The notes beneath the pieces are model-generated. The model was given only the letters and a program-made list of their open reading frames with translations, was not told the origin of the DNA and did no database searches. The position numbers and the translations under genes are program-made. A stretch of 64,000 nucleotides of DNA from Limimaricola sp964022235 (GTDB lineage Bacteria; Pseudomonadota; Alphaproteobacteria; Rhodobacterales; Rhodobacteraceae), in NCBI RefSeq assembly GCF_964022235.1, contig NZ_CAXHZL010000012.1:62001-126000 (forward strand), in the 5' to 3' direction. Of the stretch, positions 52,094 to 61,851 are shown one piece after another. Position 1 is the first letter of the stretch, and each line of letters starts with the position of its first letter.

Positions 52094-55000
52094 ATGTCCA
52101 TTCCCGATTCCGATCCCGCCCACCTGTCCCGAGCCAGCCAGAACTCGGTGCCTCAGGCAGCCGAGATGCCGGCCTGCGAGGCACAGGTCACACGCTTCAC
52201 TTGCCCTGTGGCTCCTCTGGCGAAACAGTTCGAGCTGCGTGATGGTCAGGTCCACAAGACCTCGCATGCAAGACTGTCGCGCGGCCGTGCCGAAACTGTT
52301 GCCGCACCAACCGCTGGCGCCCTGAACCAGCTCCTGGAGGGACTGACGCCCCGACAGGCCATCTCGACCGGTCTTCTCCGACAAGGCGACACTGCACAGA
52401 TCGGGCCCCAGGCGAAACTGCGACCCGGCGAGATCAGCCGGTCACTGGCCCATTTCCATTTCCCGGAACGGCGGGCGGGATGGCTGCTCGTGGATTACGA
52501 CAGCAAGTCAATGCCCCCGGATGTCGAGGACCGCATCAACAGGCTTGGCGGACCGATCGAAGCATTGTTCCACCTCTGGCCGCAGGCGCGCCAAGCGGCC
52601 TATGTCATCCGCCCGTCGTCGTCTGACGGTGTTGGTCGTTCGGGCGCGGAGGGTTCGCGCAGTAGCGGGTTCCACGTCTACATTCTCATTCCCGATCTCG
52701 CGCTGTCCCGCCAGATTCTGACAGACCTGCAGTGCCGTGCCTGGACCGAGGGGCTGGCATGGTGCGCGCTCAGCGCCAGCGGTAGTGTTCTCATCCGGTC
52801 GATCACCGACGTCGCAGTCGCGTCACCGGAACGGCTGATCTTCGAAGCGGCCCCCATCGTCCTGCCGCCGCTGGTCCGCCGACCCACGCCGACCGTCGTT
52901 CACGAGGGCATTGCTGTCGCGCCGCCCCTCATCACCGACGACGAGCGGCGCGAGGCTGCCAGAAGGCAAAACGAGGCGCACAAGCTGATCAAGCCGAATG
53001 CCAAGAAGGCCGAAAAGGTCTGGACCGAGCGTCAGGTTGAGCAGGAGGTGGAGCGGCGGGGCATAACGCGTGAGGCCGCTCGGAAGGCGGTGGGGCAGCG
53101 GCTGCGAAGACGCCTCCTCGACGACGACATGCTGCTGGATCTCGCGGATGATCGACAAGTCACCGCTGCGATGTTGCTCGACGATCCCCAGCGGTACGAC
53201 CGGCAGCCGATTCCGGATCCGATCGAGGGCAGGAGCTATGGCCTCGACAAGGCGACGCTGTTCCTCACACCCCGACCGGATCATCCGGACGACGAGCCCT
53301 GCATTGTCTCGCATGCGCACGGCAATCGCACGGTGTATCGGTTTGCGCGCTATGCCTTGGCACCGGTGTCGCCTCGCCATCCCATGCCGGCCACGGGCAA
53401 GGACCGTGCCCCCGCACTCGCCTCCATCCGTGAGATGATCCTGCAGTGGGGCCGGGACAGCGATCGCTGGGTCCGGCTGATGCGGGAGCGCGCGGCGGAA
53501 GACGGGGGAGGGGCCTTCAATGCGGATGGTCCTGTATCAGGTGCGCAGGCTGAAGCTGCGCCGAAATGTCTGGAGTCGGGCTCTCTGGGGACCGGCAAGA
53601 CGGCGGCGGGGGTCGGCCGCTCCGGAACCCCCGGGCTGCTGCATGAGGGCCACGGCTACCTGACCGTCATGTATTCGATCGATCACGAAAAGAGCGCCGA
53701 AGCCTATGCCGACTTCGAAGCCAATCGCCCGGCCGGTCTCGTTCCGCACGCGCTTCAGCTGCGGGGTCGCAGCGCGCCACGCCCGGAGGGAGATGGACAG
53801 ATGTGCCAACTTGCGCCCCAGGCCGAGGCTGCCGCGCGGCAGGGGCTCGATGTGCGAGAAGTGATGTGCCGGCAATGTCCCTTCGCCGCGAACTGCGCCT
53901 ATCTCGAACAGCTGCGGGACATCCCGGCTGCGAAGGCGGACACAAAGGGGCTCGTGATCTTCGCCGTTCATGATCATGCCTTCACTGGGCTGCCGGGAGG
54001 ATTGCGTCCGGACCGTGCGATCTTCGACGAGCGCCCGCGGGACTTCGCCAAGCGCGAGCACGCGGTGGCGCTGGACGAATGGGACCGGGATCTGGCGTTC
54101 GCCGTAACCTGGCCTGGCGTGTCGCGAGACGAGGCCGCGCGTCATCTGCACCTGCTACGCACGCGCATCGATCCGCTAAGGCAAGCCGTCAGAGAGGCCG
54201 TGATCGCGCATCCGGCAAACGGTCTTGAGCATATCGCGCGCATCGCCCGCCACGTCGACCCGCACGCCACCTCGCCTGCGACCGTCTTGCGGCAGGCCGC
54301 CGAGACGTTGCGAGACATGCGGGATCGGAGGCCGGGCCCGAACATCGCGGCCGTGGTTGCCACGGATGCTGCCGCCACGCTGGATGCCGGGGCGGTCGCG
54401 GCCAGCTTCGATAAGATATTGAAAGGCGATGCCAGCCGCATTCTCACACCGTTCATCGGCATCTTTGACGCCTTCGCGGCAGAGCTGGCGCAAGCCCACG
54501 GTCCCGCCCTCCGAGCGGTGCACCGACTTCGGCTGTCCGGGATCGATTGCATTGTCGCGGAAACCCTGGCGCGGTTGGCCGTGCCCGAGGATGCTCCGCT
54601 GCTGCATCTCGACGGCACGGCCGACATCGAGCTGGCCCGGGCGTGGTTCGGCAAGGATCTCCAGCAGCACCACATATCGGTCGAACGGCTCGGCGAGGCG
54701 ATCTTCGTCAGCGGACATCAGTTCAGCACACTCTGCCTGACGGGCTACAATCCGGTGACGAAGCGGCCATGGTATCCGGAAGATGCCGAGAAGCTGCGAG
54801 ATCGCTTGCGTCAGGTGTTCGCCCGCCATCCCGGCAGCTTCATCGCCATGTCGAAGCCGGCGCTGATGGCATTCGGCCAGCTGCCAGGTCACCGGAAGGC
54901 GCATTTCGGCGCCCTGCGCGGTCGCAATCTCGCGGAGGATTGCACGACCGGCTTGGTGATCGGGCGCAACTTGCCACCCGTCCAAGGCTTGGAACGCCTC

Positions 55001-55735
55001 GCACGTGCGTTCGCGGTGGCGCTTGACCGTCCCTTTACGCCTCTCGCGCCGGCCCCGGGCGAGGCAACTGCTCGATATCGGCGCCGCCGGGACGGCCTCC
55101 GGATGCGGGATGGATCGGGACATGCAGTGGCGCTTGATTATCACCCGGACCCCACAGCCGAAGCGCTGCTACGCCAAATCCGGGACGCCGAAACGACGCA
55201 AGCCGTCGACCGGGTGCGGGCACAGTACCAGCCGAAGCTGATCATCGTTGCCGGTGCGTCCATGCCAGATGTCACGTTCGACCGGGTAGAGGAATGGTCC
55301 GACTTCGCCGACGGGGGAAGCGCATTGGCCCGGACGCTGGATCGTGGGGTTCTACCGCTCTCGGCGACGGAACTGGTGCGGGTCCACGGGGATTTGTGGC
55401 GCAACACGAAGGCAGTGCAGCGCGACAAGCGATACCAGGTGTTTCGCCAAACCGTTCTGACAGGACAGCCGATCTATATGAGCAACTATGTACGACATGG
55501 CCGGTCAGAACATCCTGCCTGTGTGGTGCGGTACACCCGGCCAGCCGCTGGCACAGGCCGAGGGCAGCGCGCCCGTAGCTTCGAGGCGCTGGTGCTAGCC
55601 CGTCGGGAGGAGGTGGCAGAACTGATCGACGCCAGACTCGGGCCCGTGACGTGGTGGCAGGTCGAGCCGCTCCAGCCGCAGACTGACGAGCGCCCGGCGA
55701 ACACGGATCGCGCCCCGAAACGGCGGGCCGCCTGA
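52094..55735 (+). CDS. Large primase-polymerase (AEP-like) / helicase fusion protein
   Basis: 1213 residues from ATG 52094; an in-frame ATG at 52055 is an alternative. Residues 30-72 form the module shared with the truncated gene at 49809. Residues 120-245 match archaeo-eukaryotic primase motifs: hhhDhD in LLVDYDSK (D134, D136), sxH in SSGFHVY (H194) and hD in RSITDV (D239). After a charged helical linker there is a Walker A (GSLGTGKT, about 496-503), four cysteines (C571, C592, C595, C601; C-x20-C-x2-C-x5-C) as in iron-sulphur helicases, DE at 645-646, and C-terminal LLHLDGTAD and HFGALRGRN helicase-like blocks. Likely the replication protein of the element. Confidence 0.75.
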   Translation: MSIPDSDPAHLSRASQNSVPQAAEMPACEAQVTRFTCPVAPLAKQFELRDGQVHKTSHARLSRGRAETVAAPTAGALNQLLEGLTPRQAISTGLLRQGDTAQIGPQAKLRPGEISRSLAHFHFPERRAGWLLVDYDSKSMPPDVEDRINRLGGPIEALFHLWPQARQAAYVIRPSSSDGVGRSGAEGSRSSGFHVYILIPDLALSRQILTDLQCRAWTEGLAWCALSASGSVLIRSITDVAVASPERLIFEAAPIVLPPLVRRPTPTVVHEGIAVAPPLITDDERREAARRQNEAHKLIKPNAKKAEKVWTERQVEQEVERRGITREAARKAVGQRLRRRLLDDDMLLDLADDRQVTAAMLLDDPQRYDRQPIPDPIEGRSYGLDKATLFLTPRPDHPDDEPCIVSHAHGNRTVYRFARYALAPVSPRHPMPATGKDRAPALASIREMILQWGRDSDRWVRLMRERAAEDGGGAFNADGPVSGAQAEAAPKCLESGSLGTGKTAAGVGRSGTPGLLHEGHGYLTVMYSIDHEKSAEAYADFEANRPAGLVPHALQLRGRSAPRPEGDGQMCQLAPQAEAAARQGLDVREVMCRQCPFAANCAYLEQLRDIPAAKADTKGLVIFAVHDHAFTGLPGGLRPDRAIFDERPRDFAKREHAVALDEWDRDLAFAVTWPGVSRDEAARHLHLLRTRIDPLRQAVREAVIAHPANGLEHIARIARHVDPHATSPATVLRQAAETLRDMRDRRPGPNIAAVVATDAAATLDAGAVAASFDKILKGDASRILTPFIGIFDAFAAELAQAHGPALRAVHRLRLSGIDCIVAETLARLAVPEDAPLLHLDGTADIELARAWFGKDLQQHHISVERLGEAIFVSGHQFSTLCLTGYNPVTKRPWYPEDAEKLRDRLRQVFARHPGSFIAMSKPALMAFGQLPGHRKAHFGALRGRNLAEDCTTGLVIGRNLPPVQGLERLARAFAVALDRPFTPLAPAPGEATARYRRRRDGLRMRDGSGHAVALDYHPDPTAEALLRQIRDAETTQAVDRVRAQYQPKLIIVAGASMPDVTFDRVEEWSDFADGGSALARTLDRGVLPLSATELVRVHGDLWRNTKAVQRDKRYQVFRQTVLTGQPIYMSNYVRHGRSEHPACVVRYTRPAAGTGRGQRARSFEALVLARREEVAELIDARLGPVTWWQVEPLQPQTDERPANTDRAPKRRAA

Positions 55736-57031
55736 ATGCCGGGCAAGGCGGGACCGAGCGCCGTGCGCTCGAGGTAGCCCGAGCAGGGCGCCCGTCCCGT
55801 CCTGCCCGGTCGCTGCTGGCCGCAATATCGCCCGGCCCAAGAGCGATCCGAGACCGGCTTGGGATCATTCGTGGCGCTGCATCACCAGGGGCGCAGGTCT
55901 GCCTGCGCGTCCGGATCGGGGCAAATCTTTCTCTCACGCATCGAGCATTTGCCGATCAGGTTCGGGCGAAGTCGCGTCGAAACGGCTGGTCAGCACGAGG
56001 GCATCGGTGCCAAATGAAACGCGTGAGTGGGTCATGTTGTGGGGCAGGTCCAGAGCGAGCGGGAGCCGGCGCGAGTGGGTCCGGGTCGGCACGCTGCTGC
56101 CACTGGTGCCGGCAGAACCTGGGTCGGGCCTATCCCCAGCTTTGCCCGCACCAGGCAGCGGCTTCGCGGGGCAAGGTCATGCATGAGCCGTGCCGCGACG
56201 TTCAGGTGGGACATATCGCAAATAGAGAGACACTATACGCCGAATGTCCCGCCAGAAGCGCTGCACCTCAGCAGGCGCGCTGCACCCGCCCGCCGATGGC
56301 CCGAGACACCGCGAGGGTGCGTGACCTTTCGGGGCCCCGGTCCTTGTAACGGCCCGAGGCGGTGGTCGCTTCGGCCGATGATCGCCTCAGCGGCGTAAGC
56401 GCTGCAGCTTGGTCTCTTCCTGACGGCCGACGCCGAGGAGGGAGCCGTGGAGGCCAACCCGACGACACCCGGCAGGCCCGCCTTAACAAGTGCAAGTCGC
56501 CGACCGGCCAGGCGCCCATGGCTTGGCGGGCGTTCTCCGCTTCTGGGTCCGGAAACGACCGCAGGATATCGGCGGGGTAGCGCCCCTGGTCGGGCGCCGA
56601 GACAGAACCAACCGCAGTGCGATCTCGGCCGCCAACGCGCCCGACGACCCCGGAGGGGCCGGTGCGGTCTTTCTGACCAGCGCACGCAACCACCGACATC
56701 AGCAGTTCGACCGTAAATCCTCTCCCTGTCGCATTGCGGCGACGAATGCCGGGAGCTAGCCGCCCGCACCTCTACGGCCGGATCCCGGCTCGCTCTTTGT
56801 TTCAGCCCGGCATTGCGTTCGCCTTGCCGAGATGACCGAGCCAATTCCCTCCCCCGTACAGGAACAGCTTGACGTCGCGGAGAATGACCCGCGCAAACCA
56901 TGTTGCCCCGGTCCGGCCTTTCTTGCGCGGCCAGACTCCCTATTTGGCGGATAGTCTTCGCTTGTTGTGCGAATCCGGCTTTGCCGCATGGCATCAAGTG
57001 AAAGCAGCAATTACAGCATCCAGCTGAAAGG
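55736..57031. other. Long region without supported gene
   Basis: About 1.3 kb, GC-rich. Long frames on both strands (for example minus 56233-56997) have low-complexity Arg/Ala/Pro composition, no ribosome site and no known motif. It may be decayed sequence or hold unrecognised non-coding functions. Nothing specific can be supported. Confidence 0.4.
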
Positions 57032-57037
57032 GTGACG

Positions 57038-57388
57038 ATGAGCGATTACGAACTGGACGCGATGGATTTGAGTGAACTCAAGAGGCTGCGAAAGGCGGTG
57101 CACCGGGCAATCCAAGACTACCAGGAGCGCAAGAGGGCTCAAGCGCGGAGCGCCGCCGAAGCGGCCGCGCGTGAATTCGGATACACTCTGGAAGAGCTGA
57201 TAGCAGCCAAGGGGAGCAAGAAGGGCCGGTCCGCGTCACCCGCGAAGTATCGCAATCCGGACGATCCCGCTCAGACCTGGTCGGGCCGAGGCCGCCAGCC
57301 GCAATGGATGAAGGATGCGATCGAAAGCGGCGCCGACAGAGATGACTTCCTGATCGAACGCTTCGAAGGCGGCCATGCCGCCGGCTGA
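57038..57388 (+). CDS. H-NS family nucleoid protein
   Basis: 116 residues from ATG 57038 after AAAGGGTGACG. An N-terminal coiled coil (LSELKRLRKAVHRAIQDYQERKRAQA) gives dimerisation; the C-terminal KYRNPDDPAQTWSGRGRQPQWMKDAI is the H-NS DNA-binding motif. Such proteins silence AT-rich foreign DNA; an element-borne copy can lower the cost of carriage. Followed by a good terminator. Confidence 0.93.
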   Translation: MSDYELDAMDLSELKRLRKAVHRAIQDYQERKRAQARSAAEAAAREFGYTLEELIAAKGSKKGRSASPAKYRNPDDPAQTWSGRGRQPQWMKDAIESGADRDDFLIERFEGGHAAG

Positions 57389-57449
57389 CGGGCAGGAGCG
57401 TCACGAAATCTGCCAGCCCGTCTTCCCTCGGCTCTGCTGACAGATGGAA

Positions 57450-57490
57450 AGGACGACCGAAGATATCATTCGGTCGTCCTGGTTCTCTCT
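57450..57490 (+). terminator. Intrinsic terminator after the H-NS gene
   Basis: AGGACGACCGAA pairs with TTCGGTCGTCCT (12-bp perfect stem, loop GATATCA), followed by GGTTCTCTC. Also serves as terminator for the convergent gene ending at 57568. Confidence 0.75.
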
Positions 57491-57567
57491 TCGGCATGGT
57501 CGTTGAGAAGAGAAGTCTCACCCCGGCTGAGCCATGGGGCGCGGCATCTCTTCCAGAGCAACGCCCC

Positions 57568-58248
57568 TCAGGCGCCCGCGGGATGCCTGCGCGTCATCAT
57601 CTGCCGGGTGCGCTCCTGCAGCCCATCGGACGAGATGGCAGCGGCCAGCGAGGTCGGTGCCGATGGCGGCCGCTTTGCGTTCGCGGGCGTGGTCGACGAG
57701 ACGAGCTTCGGCTTTGCCGCCTGGAGCGGCCGGTAATCAAATTCCCGGCTCCACGCCGGCAATCTCGCATGGACCACAGTGCCGTCGAAATGCCGGCGCA
57801 AGGCACTCGGCGACGCCAGCAGGAACGCATCCCTCTCAGGGGGACGAAGCCCCTCAAGATAGGCAAGGATCTGTTCATCCTTCAGTCGCTCGGCGATCTC
57901 CTGGCGCTGATGCGGCGTGGCCGCTTGGAGATATGCTTTCATGGCCGGCACCAAGCGCGTCGGATCCGGCCTGGCCTCTGAGGCCTTGGGTGCAGGCGTG
58001 CTCATCTCGAACTCGCGCGCGCGGTGGGCCGCCTCCGCCGCTGCATCATGAGTGTCCCCGCGGGCGGACCCCAAGCCCAAGGCGCGGCCGAGTTTCTGCG
58101 TGGCAATCAGCGGCAGACCGAGAAGCTTGAGGATGAGGTTCAAGATCTGTCGTGCCATCTCCTTCAATGCCTCCCAAGCGGTCTGGCTCAACGTCTCAGG
58201 CTCGGAAGCGCCGGCGCGCTTCCGGCGACGGGTGGGGGATGTCGTCAT
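57568..58248 (-). CDS. Hypothetical protein of the accessory element
   Basis: 226 residues from ATG 58248 after AAGGAGAGACAC. A basic N-terminus (SPTRRRKRAG) is followed by a helical amphipathic stretch (WEALKEMARQILNLILKLLGLPLI, about 30-53), a helical middle domain (TPHQRQEIAERLKDEQILAYLEGLRPPERDAFLLA) and a basic tail. No family recognised. The amphipathic helix could contact membrane or a partner. Confidence 0.65.
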   Translation of the reverse strand: MTTSPTRRRKRAGASEPETLSQTAWEALKEMARQILNLILKLLGLPLIATQKLGRALGLGSARGDTHDAAAEAAHRAREFEMSTPAPKASEARPDPTRLVPAMKAYLQAATPHQRQEIAERLKDEQILAYLEGLRPPERDAFLLASPSALRRHFDGTVVHARLPAWSREFDYRPLQAAKPKLVSSTTPANAKRPPSAPTSLAAAISSDGLQERTRQMMTRRHPAGA

Positions 58249-58333
58249 GTGTCTCTCCTTTCGCTGTGTACACGCCGGAGAGATCCGAGAGGCGGACGCA
58301 TAGCACAAACTCGGGGTGCTTCGTCGCGCTGCG

Positions 58334-58609
58334 CTATGGGGACCAGATGGCACCGGATCTGGTGGCATCCCTTTCAGCTGTCAGATGCGCGACGATGGCT
58401 TCAAGATCCGCAATCTCGGTCAGGAGATCGGCCTGTGCGTCCTCGAGCACATCACGCTCGGCCTCGGCCGCCAATGCGCGGGCTTTCCAGCGGGACAGGT
58501 ACTCTCCGGCGACGTTGGCCACTCGATAACCCTCGGGATCGAGCTCCACGCGGGTGCGCGGGGTGGTCGCCTGCGACAGAAGAATTGCGGTATTGAGAAG
58601 GCCCAGCAT
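58334..58609 (-). CDS. Small coiled-coil hypothetical protein
   Basis: 91 residues from ATG 58609, preceded by AAAGGGATTTCC. Short hydrophobic N-terminus (MLGLLNTAILL), then a long acidic coiled coil (YLSRWKARALAAEAERDVLEDAQADLLTEIADLEAIVAHL). Unknown family. It lies just upstream of the 226-residue gene on the same strand and may form an operon with it. Confidence 0.65.
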   Translation of the reverse strand: MLGLLNTAILLSQATTPRTRVELDPEGYRVANVAGEYLSRWKARALAAEAERDVLEDAQADLLTEIADLEAIVAHLTAERDATRSGAIWSP

Positions 58610-58925
58610 GGAAATCCCTTTCCTGATCCGTGCCTCAATGAAACCGAATTGCCGCCCCGAGATCAATGGGTGAATTCCCAGGATGACGAATTACGGGTAG
58701 GGCCGTGGTACATGTACCGAAGAACGGAATTGATATTATCGAGCCAACTGGCATCATTCGATGATGGGATTCTGCTGGAGTGGGTATTGCAAGGAGAATG
58801 TCCTGGAAATATCCATCTCCTTCTTTCACGGATAAACACCATGGTTTTTCGACTTGACCCTGCGCGGAAGGGCTTCTACCGTCCCACCATGATCGCTCGC
58901 ATCCTCATATCCCGTCTTTGATTGC

Positions 58926-58955
58926 ATCCCTCATGCCGATGGCATGGGGAGGTTT
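58926..58955 (+). terminator. Terminator-like hairpin in front of the AAA+ gene
   Basis: CCCTCATGCC and GGCATGGGGAGG pair over a GAT loop with one mismatch, followed by TTTTCTC. It lies 24-50 bases before the start of the AAA+ gene, so it may act as an attenuator in its leader or insulate it from upstream transcription. Confidence 0.45.
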
Positions 58956-58978
58956 TCTCATGACGGGAGACAAAAGAG

Positions 58979-60382
58979 ATGACTGACGATCCCTCTCGGG
59001 ACAATGACGCTATCGATCTGTTCGCGGATATCGGCGACATTTCGGAGCTGTGTCCGGAAACAAACGACTTCAGCCTATCGCGCCTTGCTTCGATCCTGAT
59101 TTCCGAATGCATCCCGGAGGCCCGGGCCGAGGCCGAACAAAACGCCCATCGCGCAATCTGCCGCTGGTGGGAACGCCAAGGGGAAGCAGCGCGCGCAGCT
59201 GCCGCGCAGGCTTGCAACCTTCGCTATCGACCCGAAGCGGACCCGGGAGCAGGCAAGCGGGCCCGCGACGATCTGTCGGATCTGCAGGAGGAGCTCTTCG
59301 AGATCCAATTGCAAGATGTGGCGCTGCAGCTTGCGCAGGACGAGATTCCGCATGAGGTCGAGCGGCAGGTCCGGGCGCGGCTGGCAGAGGAACGGGCGCG
59401 CCAACAGCCGCCGGTTTCCACCGAGCCGATCCCGCCGGCGTTCGATCTGACCGGTGAGGCGACCGCGCTGAACGAAGCCGAGATCGAGGGTTTGGGGCGG
59501 TACCTGCTCGATCCTGCGGCGCTGAAGAACCTGCCCGAGGGCGGCAAACAGCTTGAGCGGAATGCCGGTCTGCATGCAGCCTGCACCAAGCTGCTGCCGT
59601 ACCGGGAAAACCGGGATCGCGACCGCTTCGCCCGGATCCGGCACCAGCTTGGCGAGAAATACCCCCACGCCACCTCCGTCATCGACGGGTTGTTGCGCCC
59701 GCTGCAGCGCAATTTCGACAGTGGGGAGGCGCGCCTGAAGCTGCGGCCGACGATCCTCGCCGGGGCGCCGGGCACTGGCAAGACCGCGCTCCTGCGCGAT
59801 TTGGCGGCCGCCCTCGATCTCCCGATCAAGGCGCCGTCGGTGGCAGGTCAGACCGACAGCAATCTGTTCGGCGTGTCAGCTGGGTGGTCGTCATCGATGC
59901 CGTCCATCATGACAACGGTGATCGCAGCGGCGCAGGTGCTTAATCCGCTGATCGTTCTCGACGAGATCGACAAGGCTCAGACATCGGCCAACGGCTCAAT
60001 CCAGGAGAGCCTTCTGCCGCTGCTCGAACCGCTCGAGGCGGCACGCTACCACGAGCGCTACCTCGCCTCGGCGGTCGATGCCTCGCATATCAACTGGATC
60101 TTCACTGCCAACTCTCTGGAGCGGATCACGGCGCCGCTGCTGTCGCGCTGCGACGTGTACGAGATGCCGCAGCCAGACGTCGCTCACGTCCGGCCGCTGG
60201 CGCAATCGATTCTGCGCGCTCACGCCGACAGTCTCGGCCTGGAACCGGGGTTCTTCCACCTCACCCAAGGAGACCTGGAGTTCCTCGAGGAGACCTTCTC
60301 GCGGCACCGCAGCATCCGTGTGCTCGCGGAACTCGTGCGGCAGCTCATCAACGACAACGGCCGGGGGATGGCGCATGCGTAA
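58979..60382 (+). CDS. AAA+ ATPase, Lon-like ATPase module without protease domain
   Basis: 467 residues from an ATG after GGGAGACAAAAGAG. The first 200 residues are helical and acidic. The AAA+ core has Walker A GAPGTGKT (262-269), Walker B LIVLDEIDK (324-332), sensor 1 IFTANSLERI and an arginine finger in APLLSRCDVYEM. The lid lies at 400-460. No protease, HNH or DNA-binding motif follows. Similar to the ATPase of Lon or of RuvB/MoxR-like chaperones; substrate unknown. The stop overlaps the next gene by eight bases. Confidence 0.85.
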   Translation: MTDDPSRDNDAIDLFADIGDISELCPETNDFSLSRLASILISECIPEARAEAEQNAHRAICRWWERQGEAARAAAAQACNLRYRPEADPGAGKRARDDLSDLQEELFEIQLQDVALQLAQDEIPHEVERQVRARLAEERARQQPPVSTEPIPPAFDLTGEATALNEAEIEGLGRYLLDPAALKNLPEGGKQLERNAGLHAACTKLLPYRENRDRDRFARIRHQLGEKYPHATSVIDGLLRPLQRNFDSGEARLKLRPTILAGAPGTGKTALLRDLAAALDLPIKAPSVAGQTDSNLFGVSAGWSSSMPSIMTTVIAAAQVLNPLIVLDEIDKAQTSANGSIQESLLPLLEPLEAARYHERYLASAVDASHINWIFTANSLERITAPLLSRCDVYEMPQPDVAHVRPLAQSILRAHADSLGLEPGFFHLTQGDLEFLEETFSRHRSIRVLAELVRQLINDNGRGMAHA

Positions 60383-60791
60383 GCTGACATACGAAGAGGA
60401 CCTCGCGCCGCTGGAGGCGCGCTACGAGACGCTGTTCACCACGGCACTCGACGACGGCACGCCATGGTCGCGCTTTTGGGGGTTCGAGATTGGCCCCGGC
60501 TGGGCAGCGCTCGTCAGCGACATGCTGGCCGAGATCGAAGCGCAGAACATCGAGGTCACGATCTGCAACATCCGCGAAAAATGGGGTCGCCTGGAGGTCC
60601 TCTACTGGTGCCAAGACGACCGGATCGAGCCGATCATCGAGCGGGCCGAGGCTCGGGCCGCAGATACCTGCAAGCTGTGTGGCAATACCCCGCGCTTTGA
60701 CCACCCGGTCGATTGGGAATTGTGCTTCTGCAAGCCGTGTTGGGATGTGTGGCCAACGCGCTCGAAGGTCCCGTTTCCAGGCCCCGAATAA
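60375..60791 (+). CDS. Small zinc-ribbon-like hypothetical protein coupled to the AAA+ gene
   Basis: 138 residues from ATG 60375, overlapping the AAA+ gene. The N-terminal half is helical; the C-terminus has paired cysteines CKLC (about 103-106) and CFCKPC (about 119-124), likely a zinc ribbon. WGRLEVLYWCQDD precedes it. Unknown family. The overlap suggests it works together with the ATPase, perhaps as an adaptor. Confidence 0.7.
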   Translation: MRKLTYEEDLAPLEARYETLFTTALDDGTPWSRFWGFEIGPGWAALVSDMLAEIEAQNIEVTICNIREKWGRLEVLYWCQDDRIEPIIERAEARAADTCKLCGNTPRFDHPVDWELCFCKPCWDVWPTRSKVPFPGPE

Positions 60792-60917
60792 GCAGGAGGG
60801 GGCAGGGAAAAGAAGTTCCCGCCTCCATCACCGGATCTCCAGGAGACGTCCTCCGCTTTGGAATTTCTCTAATCATTCCTCTCTAGGATCGATGGGGTGA
60901 ACCAAGGAGGACGTCAC

Positions 60918-61649
60918 ATGAAGACATTGCACATGCACGAGTTCGAGCGGCATCTTGAGAAAGCTCACCTGAAGACGCAGTACATCTATACGCCGAACAG
61001 GGATCGCGTTCCTCCGGAGATGGCAAGCGGCTGGATCACCAACGAACTCATTACACGGGGCGCTTCATTTCAGACTGTCGCCATGTTCTGCCATCCCAAG
61101 GGGATGCCTTCACTCGCCGATGTCCGGCCATTCTCTACCGGAAAGAGATGCCTGGATCATATAGGGTTTCATCTTCTCGATGACTCCGGGTCCGATGCGG
61201 ATATCGACGAGGTCTGCGCGCGGGTCGCTGAACTCAGGCCTGATCTGATGGAATTTGATGCCTCCGTACTCGGAGCCGAGGATGTCGAGACATGGGTCAG
61301 GATCGACAAAAATGACTACCGAACATATTGCCTTCAGGCGCGGGGCCGCCCTGACCTTGTTTTTGACGGCGTCATCCTGGAATGGGATTACATCGAAGAT
61401 GACGAGACGGAGCAGCCGATCTGGACGGAGCGGACGAAATACAGGTCTGCCCATGGCGATTATATCGCCCTGAAGGAGAAAACGGCACTCCAAGACGGAA
61501 GACCCATCTCATCCAATCGCATGCTCCGGATATTTCTCACTGAAGAAGAGGCAGACGATTTCCTCTACGAGGAGGATATCGAGGACGTCGTTCGGGACGT
61601 AGGCCTCCTGATCGAAGGCGGAAATATATCAACGCCTGTGGCGCGATAG
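60918..61649 (+). CDS. Hypothetical protein of the accessory element
   Basis: 243 residues from ATG 60918 after AAGGAGGACGTCAC, an excellent ribosome site. Acidic in the C-terminal half (DDETEQPIWTERTKYRS; EEEADDFLYEEDIEDVVRD). No membrane segment or known motif. Located 126 bases after the zinc-ribbon gene on the same strand. Confidence 0.7.
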   Translation: MKTLHMHEFERHLEKAHLKTQYIYTPNRDRVPPEMASGWITNELITRGASFQTVAMFCHPKGMPSLADVRPFSTGKRCLDHIGFHLLDDSGSDADIDEVCARVAELRPDLMEFDASVLGAEDVETWVRIDKNDYRTYCLQARGRPDLVFDGVILEWDYIEDDETEQPIWTERTKYRSAHGDYIALKEKTALQDGRPISSNRMLRIFLTEEEADDFLYEEDIEDVVRDVGLLIEGGNISTPVAR

Positions 61650-61851
61650 GGGAATGAATTCCTGCCCTCTCCTCAACAAAGATGAGATCCTTTGATATGC
61701 GTCTGGAGACCGAGAGACGGAACCGAGTTCTGGGCCGTAAGAAAGGATCGATACAGGGCCGCCTGACTTGGAAAAGGATTTTCCCTGAACCTTTCTGAAA
61801 TGTCTTTTGAATACCTTGCCGGAAACCGAGGAAATCGCGGGGCAGGAGATA

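Noticed and set aside
56233..56997. 254-codon minus-strand frame in the 55.7-57.0 kb gap
   Set aside because: Low complexity, no ribosome site and no motif; similar length frames exist on the other strand, as is usual in GC-rich non-coding DNA.
58926..58955. Riboswitch in front of the AAA+ gene
   Set aside because: Only one simple hairpin is present, without the conserved core of any riboswitch class known to me; listed as terminator-like instead.
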